Assembly: GCA_025937955.1 (NCBI GenBank)
Contig: JAICQI010000118.1
Location: forward strand, 1-11,108
Source: Pyrinomonadaceae bacterium
Lineage (GTDB): Bacteria > Acidobacteriota > Blastocatellia > Pyrinomonadales > Pyrinomonadaceae
Direction of reading: 5' to 3'
DNA: 11,108 nt
Both the position numbers and the translations under genes were made by a program. Shown piece after piece: positions 6,644-11,108 of this stretch. Every line of letters starts with the position of its first letter. Positions within the stretch are counted from its first letter, which is position 1. Under the pieces are notes generated by a model. It did not search any database, was not told where the DNA came from, and was given only the letters and a program-made list of their open reading frames with translations.

Positions 6644-8424
6644 CATATCACCAGCTCTTCTTCGTAATCTGCTTCAAGCGCGCCGTCATTGGTGCCGGCG
6701 GGGCGGATGAAACCACGTTCGAGCAAATAGGAAATGATCCGTTCCGCGTTTTCTTCTGCCGAACAGTTAACAGTGTCAAGCGTGATCTCAGGGTTGTAAG
6801 GCGGTTCGTAAGGATCGTCGACTCCGGTGAAGCCCTTGATTTGGCCCTCACGCGCCAGCGCGTACATCCCCTTCGGATCGCGGTCTTCGCAGACTTCGAG
6901 CGGGGTAGCGACAAAGACCTCGCAAAAACGATCACTGCCAACCATCGTCCGGCACTCATTGCGAGTAGCACGATATGGACTGATCGCCGCACAGATCACG
7001 CCCCCTCCATGTCTCGCAACTTCCGACGCCACGTAACCGATGCGGCGAATGTTCGTTTCGCGATCTTCCTTGCTGAAGCCGAGTCCTTTGGAAAGGTGCG
7101 TGCGGATAACGTCGCCATCAAGCACAGTTACCTGCCGCCCATGCTCGAGCAGCATGATCGTCAGGATGTTGGCTGTGGTTGATTTGCCAGATCCGCTCAA
7201 GCCCGTGAACCAGAGGCAAAATCCCTGGCGATGGCGCGGCGGATGAGCAGCACTCAGAATCCCCGCCACTTCAGGACGCGTAAACCAGGCCGGCAGAGGA
7301 CGCCCGGGTTGCAGAAAATCCTCGCGCACCCTGGTGCCGGAAATCGATGCAATGCGATTTCCTTGCGCAACGAGCGACGACTCTTCGTAGCGCTTCTCTT
7401 CGGTAAGGTAGACCATCTCCGAAAAGAACATCGGCTGCACGCCGACTTCAGTAGCGTGCTCGGTCAGCAAACGTTGCGCGTCGTAAGGACCATAGAAAGG
7501 TTTGTTATTGGAATCCACGCCGGGGCTCGCGTGGTCTCTGCCCACGATGAAGTAGTTGGCGCCGAAATTGCGCCGGATGATTGCGTGCCAGATCGCTTCA
7601 CGCGGTCCAGCCATGCGCATCGCCAGTGGCAACAACGCCAGCAGGGTTGCGCCTTTGTCGTAGTACTTTTCGGTGAGCGCCTGGTACGACTGCACGCGCG
7701 TGTAGTGATCAATGTCGCCGGCCTTGGTCATTCCCACAACGGGGTGGAGCAAGAGTGCGCCATTGACCCGCTGCATAGCGCGTTTCGTCATCTCCTCGTG
7801 AGCGCGGTGCATCGGGTTGCGTGTTTGAAATGCGACCACCTTTTCGTGGGCCAACTCAGCTAATCTGGCCCTGACCTCAGCGGGCGTCAGTCGAAACCTG
7901 CGAAAGTCGTAATACTTCGGCAAACGGACCACTTTGATTTCACCCGAGATACACAACTCACCCCAGTTCTCCATTTCAGCAACTAATGGATGACGCGGAT
8001 CCGTAGTACCGTAAGCAGCCTTTGCCTCCTCCTCGCGGTTCCATTCGAAAATCTCTTCCACGCGCATGATCGCCAACAGATCATTGTGCTCGTCGGCCAA
8101 AGCGATCTCGGCGCCTTCAGAAATATTCGGATTGGGCGCAACGGGCAGAGTAATCGGAATCGGGAAAAGCGTGCCATCAGCAAGACGCATTGAGTCGAGC
8201 ACGCTCAGGTAGTCAGCTCTACCCATAAACTTTTTGAGTGGCGAAAACGCGCCAGTGGCAAGCAGCTCGAGGTCGCAAAGATTTCTTTGCGTTAATTGCA
8301 GCCGAGGCAGCAGCGTAGCGCGACTCATGATGCTTTCGCGCTCGTCACCTCCAGCCAGCAGATCGACTAACTCTCCACCGTAAGGCGGGATCAACCCGGT
8401 CGCATGATCTTTGTAAAGCTTCAT
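6643..8424 (-). CDS. sat-cysC: Bifunctional sulfate adenylyltransferase / adenylylsulfate kinase
   Basis: This 593-residue fusion makes APS from sulfate and ATP, then phosphorylates APS to PAPS, the donor for sulfotransferases and a substrate for assimilatory reduction. Residues about 1-390 are the ATP sulfurylase: QTRN at 200-203 with H206 and H209 (the HxxH nucleotide site), and GRDHASPG at 295-302. Residues about 398-575 are the APS kinase: P-loop GLSGSGKST (408-416), LDGD (435-438), the APS-binding ISPYRA with Ser482 (481-486), and KGFTGVDDPYEPP (530-542). All key motifs of both halves are intact, so both activities are expected. The order, sulfurylase then kinase, is that of fungal enzymes and some bacterial fusions, the reverse of animal PAPS synthases. 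The start has AGGAAAG upstream. It is third in the operon, 52 nt after the thioesterase gene. The acidic C-terminal tail (about 580-593) is of unknown role. Confidence 0.95.
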   Translation of the reverse strand: MKLYKDHATGLIPPYGGELVDLLAGGDERESIMSRATLLPRLQLTQRNLCDLELLATGAFSPLKKFMGRADYLSVLDSMRLADGTLFPIPITLPVAPNPNISEGAEIALADEHNDLLAIMRVEEIFEWNREEEAKAAYGTTDPRHPLVAEMENWGELCISGEIKVVRLPKYYDFRRFRLTPAEVRARLAELAHEKVVAFQTRNPMHRAHEEMTKRAMQRVNGALLLHPVVGMTKAGDIDHYTRVQSYQALTEKYYDKGATLLALLPLAMRMAGPREAIWHAIIRRNFGANYFIVGRDHASPGVDSNNKPFYGPYDAQRLLTEHATEVGVQPMFFSEMVYLTEEKRYEESSLVAQGNRIASISGTRVREDFLQPGRPLPAWFTRPEVAGILSAAHPPRHRQGFCLWFTGLSGSGKSTTANILTIMLLEHGRQVTVLDGDVIRTHLSKGLGFSKEDRETNIRRIGYVASEVARHGGGVICAAISPYRATRNECRTMVGSDRFCEVFVATPLEVCEDRDPKGMYALAREGQIKGFTGVDDPYEPPYNPEITLDTVNCSAEENAERIISYLLERGFIRPAGTNDGALEADYEEELVI

Positions 8425-8428
8425 AAAA

Positions 8429-8435
8429 CTTTCCT
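8429..8435 (-). promoter_or_regulatory. Ribosome binding site of the sat-cysC gene
   Basis: AGGAAAG on the minus strand lies 4 nt (7 nt from its AGGA core) before the ATG at 8424 and supports that start. Confidence 0.6.
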
Positions 8436-8476
8436 GTTCTCGTATTGCTTCAGAAATTTATGAATATGGTCCAACG

Positions 8477-9253
8477 TCAGAACGATTGAATATGAGCCAC
8501 AAGGGCTCTTTGGATTATCGGGAGGATCGTTGCGTGCTGCTGGTTGATGAAGAAATGATCTCCCTGCAGCATGTGCACCTGGCAGTTGCCTGTTGTCTCG
8601 GCGCACCAGGCTTCGAGTTCATGGCGTGGAGTTTCTTCATCCTCCAGGCCACCCAGCACCGTGATGGGACACCGCAGTAGTTCACCGGGAATGTAGGCAT
8701 AGTTGTAACACAGTTCGAAGTCAGCTCTGAGCATCGGAGTCAGTATTTCCATCAACTCCTGGTGCTCGAGTACCTCTCGCGGTGTTCCATTCATTCCTTC
8801 AAGTTCTGCAAAAAACTCTGCATCCGGCAGATGGTGAATGTATGGATCGCGCCGGTGAACTTGCGGACCTCGTCGTCCGGAGACGCACAGATGATTGGGT
8901 TCGACGCGATACTCCGTACGCAGGCGGCGCGCAAGTTCAAAACCGATGGTCGCGCCCATGCTGTGACCAAAAAACGCGAACGGCCTATCGAGAAATGGAG
9001 TGATCTCACGAGCGAGCGTCTCCATGAGCGGCTCGATTTGCGTGTATGCCGGTTCTTTCAGTTTGAGTTCTCGTCCCGGCAGCAATGCCGGAACGAGCTC
9101 AATTTCGCGCGGCAGTTCCCGGCTCCACTGCCGGAAGATCGCGCTGGTGCCACCGGCGTATGGAAAACAGAAAAGCCGGACGCGTGCGGCGGAACGAGGT
9201 TGCACCTTAAACCACGGGTGTGGTCCAGCTGGCTTGAGGTTGGTTTGACTCAC
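8477..9253 (-). CDS. Type II thioesterase (GrsT/RifR-like)
   Basis: This is an α/β-hydrolase of the external editing thioesterase family, which removes wrong or stalled acyl groups from carrier proteins of non-ribosomal peptide or polyketide synthases. The protein has 258 residues, the usual length. The N-terminal block VRLFCFPYAGGTSAIFRQW (25-43) is a family hallmark. The nucleophile is Ser98 in GHSMGA, the acid is probably Asp205 in GGLEDEE, and the His is 233 in GDHFF, so the triad is complete. The start is GTG at 9253, 5 nt after the stop codon of mbtH, with no strong Shine-Dalgarno sequence, so translation is probably coupled to mbtH. Its pairing with an MbtH-like gene confirms a synthetase-accessory role, but the synthetase itself is not in the window. 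Confidence 0.93.
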   Translation of the reverse strand: MSQTNLKPAGPHPWFKVQPRSAARVRLFCFPYAGGTSAIFRQWSRELPREIELVPALLPGRELKLKEPAYTQIEPLMETLAREITPFLDRPFAFFGHSMGATIGFELARRLRTEYRVEPNHLCVSGRRGPQVHRRDPYIHHLPDAEFFAELEGMNGTPREVLEHQELMEILTPMLRADFELCYNYAYIPGELLRCPITVLGGLEDEETPRHELEAWCAETTGNCQVHMLQGDHFFINQQHATILPIIQRALVAHIQSF

Positions 9254-9258
9254 GATGA

Positions 9259-9471
9259 TCAGGACGCGGCCATTTTCTTCCTAAGACTTAGCGGTCGCAT
9301 GTCGGTCCAAACTTCTTTAATGTAGTCGAGACACTCCTGCTTTGTACCGCTTTTACCAGCGTCAGTCCAGACAAGGGCGTTCTCACGATCGGCCGGCCAA
9401 ATCGAGTATTGCTCTTCGTGATTCATCACGACTTTGTAGATAGTCGTATCCTCTCGTTCATCAGTGCTCAT
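9259..9471 (-). CDS. mbtH: MbtH-like protein
   Basis: MbtH-like proteins bind the adenylation domains of non-ribosomal peptide synthetases and are often needed for their folding or activity. The protein has 70 residues, the normal size. Signature residues are present: NHEEQYSIWP (17-26), the mid-protein Trp in VWTDAG, then VWTDMRPLSLR (about 54-64), including the conserved WTDMRP core. The ATG is set by a strong GAGGAG site 7 nt upstream. It is the first gene of the minus-strand operon, with the divergent DinB-like gene upstream, so no synthetase precedes it. Proteins of this family can work on several synthetases in trans, so the partner may be anywhere in the genome. Confidence 0.95.
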   Translation of the reverse strand: MSTDEREDTTIYKVVMNHEEQYSIWPADRENALVWTDAGKSGTKQECLDYIKEVWTDMRPLSLRKKMAAS

Positions 9472-9478
9472 GATTCGT

Positions 9479-9484
9479 CTCCTC
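9479..9484 (-). promoter_or_regulatory. Strong ribosome binding site of mbtH
   Basis: GAGGAG on the minus strand stands 7 nt before the ATG at 9471. It is the best Shine-Dalgarno match in the window and fixes the start of the operon's first gene. Confidence 0.7.
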
Positions 9485-9540
9485 GAATTTTATTGTTCTG
9501 GGCGCTACCACAGGACTAAAAGGGGAGTGCTTTTAAACCT

Positions 9541-9571
9541 TTGAGTTTTATGAGGCGCGGTAGCGTATACT
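9541..9571 (+). promoter_or_regulatory. Candidate promoter of the DinB-like gene
   Basis: TTGAGT (9541-9546) is followed after 19 nt by TATACT (9566-9571), a good -10 box but with long spacing. The leader to the ATG at 9658 would be about 80 nt. The box shares the palindrome GTATAC (9565-9570) with the candidate promoter running the other way. Confidence 0.3.
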
Positions 9572-9590
9572 AAGGCCTGATCACTGTCAA
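9562..9590 (-). promoter_or_regulatory. Candidate promoter of the mbtH operon
   Basis: On the minus strand a perfect -35 box TTGACA lies at 9585-9590. Possible -10 boxes are TATACG (9564-9569, spacing 15) or TACGCT (9562-9567, spacing 17). The leader would be about 85 nt. Neither -10 is ideal in both sequence and spacing, so the call is moderate. Confidence 0.42.
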
Positions 9591-9657
9591 CCCATTTTTC
9601 TGATGCAACGCAGTTGTCCTTCTACTACACAACTTCATACGTATTAAGAGGTTACAA

Positions 9658-10176
9658 ATGAATTTAACAGACATACGACACCTCTTCGACTACACCGAAT
9701 GGGCAAACGATTTGGCCATGGACGCGGCTGGAAAATTGTCCGACGAGCATCTGTGTCACGACTTTGGGATCAGTCACAGATCGATTTTCGGTACCCTGCT
9801 GCACATGGCGGGCGCGGACTGGATTTGGTTGGAGAGATGGAATGGCCGCTCGCCTACGAAAGACGAAGCCTGGTCACTCTGGACGACTGATTCCTGCCCG
9901 CATCTTGCGACGCTCAGAGATCGTTGGGGAAATTTAGTCGACGGACGCAGGCGCTTTATCACCGCGCTGGATGAAGAGCGACTGAGTGCTGAACTACCGT
10001 TCAAGCTGCTCAGCGGTTATCCGAACTCGATGCGTCTCGTCGATCAGATGCAACACATCGCCAATCACGCAACGATGCACCGCGGACAAGTCGTCGGCAT
10101 GATTCGCCAACTCGGCTTCGAACCACCAGCAACTGACCTATTGTTCTACTTGCGACGCGAGGTGTCGCCCAAGTAA
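9658..10176 (+). CDS. DinB/YfiT-like putative metal-dependent protein
   Basis: This 172-residue protein has the four-helix-bundle pattern of the DinB family. It begins with the usual FDYTEWANDLAMDAA (10-24), keeps His49 in TLLHMAGADWIWLERW and His137 and His141 in NHATMHRGQVVGMIRQLG, the three histidines that hold a divalent metal in this family. It ends in the common ATDLLFYLR stretch. The biochemical role of most members is unknown; some are bacillithiol- or mycothiol-dependent transferases or hydrolases, others are stress-induced. No signal peptide is seen, so it is cytoplasmic. AAGAGG lies 7 nt before the ATG. The next gene follows after 30 nt on the same strand, so the two may be co-transcribed. 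The family is a confident call, the function is open. Confidence 0.9.
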   Translation: MNLTDIRHLFDYTEWANDLAMDAAGKLSDEHLCHDFGISHRSIFGTLLHMAGADWIWLERWNGRSPTKDEAWSLWTTDSCPHLATLRDRWGNLVDGRRRFITALDEERLSAELPFKLLSGYPNSMRLVDQMQHIANHATMHRGQVVGMIRQLGFEPPATDLLFYLRREVSPK

Positions 10177-10206
10177 ATCCTAACTTTATCAGCGAGAATC
10201 TGTGTT

Positions 10207-11108
10207 ATGAAAATAGACCGTCGTAATTTCCTGGCTGCTTCATCTTCTGCGTTGGTATTGGCAAAGAGTCAATTGGCAGCTGAGATCTTTCAGTCAGCGG
10301 GAAGAATCGAGGGACGAGAGGTCGCGGTTTATACTACCGCCGACAAGACCAATCACCGGCTTTCCGTCACCAACAATCTCAAATTCAAGCCGATGGCCCA
10401 GCCTTTGGAGACACAGGTCTGCGTCTTCGTCGATCCGACAAAAACGTTTCAGACGTTTTTAGGCATCGGTGGCGCACTCACCGACGCCTCCGCCGAGACG
10501 TTTGCAAAACTCCCGAAAGCGAAACAGCAGGAGTTTCTGACTGCTCACTTCGATCGCAACACAGGCATCGGTTACACGCTCGCACGAACCAACATTCACA
10601 GTTGCGACTTCTCGAGTGGCAGTTACACCTACGTCAACGAGGGCGACAAAGAGTTGAAGTCGTTCAACGTCGATCACGATCGGCAGTTTCGCATTCCCTT
10701 CATCAAGCAAGCGATTGCCGCGACCGGCGGGCGGTTCAACCTGTTCGCCAGTCCCTGGAGTCCACCGGCTTTCATGAAAGACAACAACAACATGCTTCGC
10801 GGTGGAAAGTTGAAGCCGGAGTTCTATCAACCCTGGGCCAACTACTTCGTGAAGTTCATCAAAGCGTACGAGCGAGAAGGCATACCGATCTGGGGCGTGA
10901 GTATTCAAAACGAACCAATGGCCACGCAGAAATGGGAGTCGTGCATTTTCTCAGCGGAGGAAGAGAGAGACTTTCTAAAGAACCATCTTGGCCCAACGAT
11001 CAAACGGGAGCGACTCGGCGACAAGAAGATCATCGTCTGGGACCACAACCGCGATTTGATCTATCAGCGAGCCAGGACGATCCTGACCGATCCGAAAGCC
11101 GCGCAGTA
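10207..11108 (+). CDS. Glycoside hydrolase family 30 enzyme, Tat-exported (3' end outside window)
   Basis: The first 300 residues of a GH30 (glucosylceramidase-like) retaining glycosidase are present. Residues 1-25 carry a twin-arginine signal (DRRNFLAASSSALVLA), which predicts folded export across the inner membrane. The catalytic (β/α)8 domain starts near 70: FQTFLGIGGALTDASAETF (81-99), TLARTNIHSCDFSSGSY (124-140), FASPWSPPAFMK (180-191), and VSIQNEP (231-237) with Glu236 as the acid/base. The nucleophile Glu lies further on, beyond the window. Family members cleave β-glucosyl, β-1,6-glucan, β-xylosyl or β-fucosyl bonds; the substrate cannot be fixed from this part. It starts 30 nt after the DinB-like gene, with a weak GAGA upstream of the ATG. 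The fold is certain, the specificity is not. Confidence 0.92.
   Translation, partial: MKIDRRNFLAASSSALVLAKSQLAAEIFQSAGRIEGREVAVYTTADKTNHRLSVTNNLKFKPMAQPLETQVCVFVDPTKTFQTFLGIGGALTDASAETFAKLPKAKQQEFLTAHFDRNTGIGYTLARTNIHSCDFSSGSYTYVNEGDKELKSFNVDHDRQFRIPFIKQAIAATGGRFNLFASPWSPPAFMKDNNNMLRGGKLKPEFYQPWANYFVKFIKAYEREGIPIWGVSIQNEPMATQKWESCIFSAEEERDFLKNHLGPTIKRERLGDKKIIVWDHNRDLIYQRARTILTDPKAAQ

Noticed and set aside
6430..7182. Plus-strand open frame of 250 codons across the xylB/sat-cysC junction
   Set aside because: It is antisense to the N-terminus of xylulokinase and the APS kinase motifs and spans an intergenic tandem repeat, so it is a chance frame.
8762..9325. Plus-strand open frame of 187 codons over the thioesterase and mbtH
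   Set aside because: It is opposite two genes with complete family signatures and has no family features of its own.
9518..9536. TAAAAG/CTTTTA hairpin in the mbtH leader
   Set aside because: Only 6 mostly A-T pairs with a 7-base loop; too weak to call a terminator or riboswitch.
10459..10908. Minus-strand open frame of 149 codons inside the GH30 gene
   Set aside because: The plus strand carries conserved GH30 motifs throughout; the antisense product has no recognisable motif.

Overview
The window reads as a chromosomal segment of a moderately GC-rich soil-type bacterium. A stand-alone Ser/Thr kinase, a CadC-like winged-helix regulator fused to TPR repeats, a secreted small β-barrel-like protein, a vanadium-haloperoxidase-like protein and dense intergenic palindromes are together typical of Acidobacteriota, perhaps Blastocatellia. 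That placement is an inference from gene style, not from a marker gene. No tRNA, rRNA, CRISPR array, transposase or phage gene was seen.

Layout. 1-874 (+): a serine/threonine kinase domain, open at the left edge. 905-1435 (-): a small exported DUF1579-like protein. 1490-3367 (-): a membrane-anchored regulator with winged helix, one transmembrane helix and TPRs. 3518-4819 (+): an exported protein of the vanadium haloperoxidase/PAP2 superfamily, divergent from the regulator, with part of its vanadate site replaced. 4856-5076: a 221-bp, almost mirror-symmetric nested palindrome between two convergent genes. 9471 down to 5091 (-): a likely four-gene operon in the order mbtH, type II thioesterase, bifunctional sulfate adenylyltransferase/APS kinase, xylulokinase, with gaps of 5, 52 and 52 nt. 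9658-10176 (+): a DinB/YfiT-like putative metal-dependent protein. 10207 to the right edge (+): a Tat-exported glycoside hydrolase family 30 enzyme, incomplete.

How the genes work together. The most unusual block is the minus-strand operon. MbtH-like proteins and type II thioesterases are accessories of non-ribosomal peptide synthetases, yet no synthetase lies in the window and mbtH is the first gene of the unit. They sit instead with the enzyme that makes APS/PAPS from sulfate. One reading is that the operon supplies accessory functions and activated sulfate to a synthetase and sulfotransferase encoded elsewhere; this is inference. The regulator and the haloperoxidase share a 150-bp divergent region holding helically phased TCAG repeats that could be an operator.
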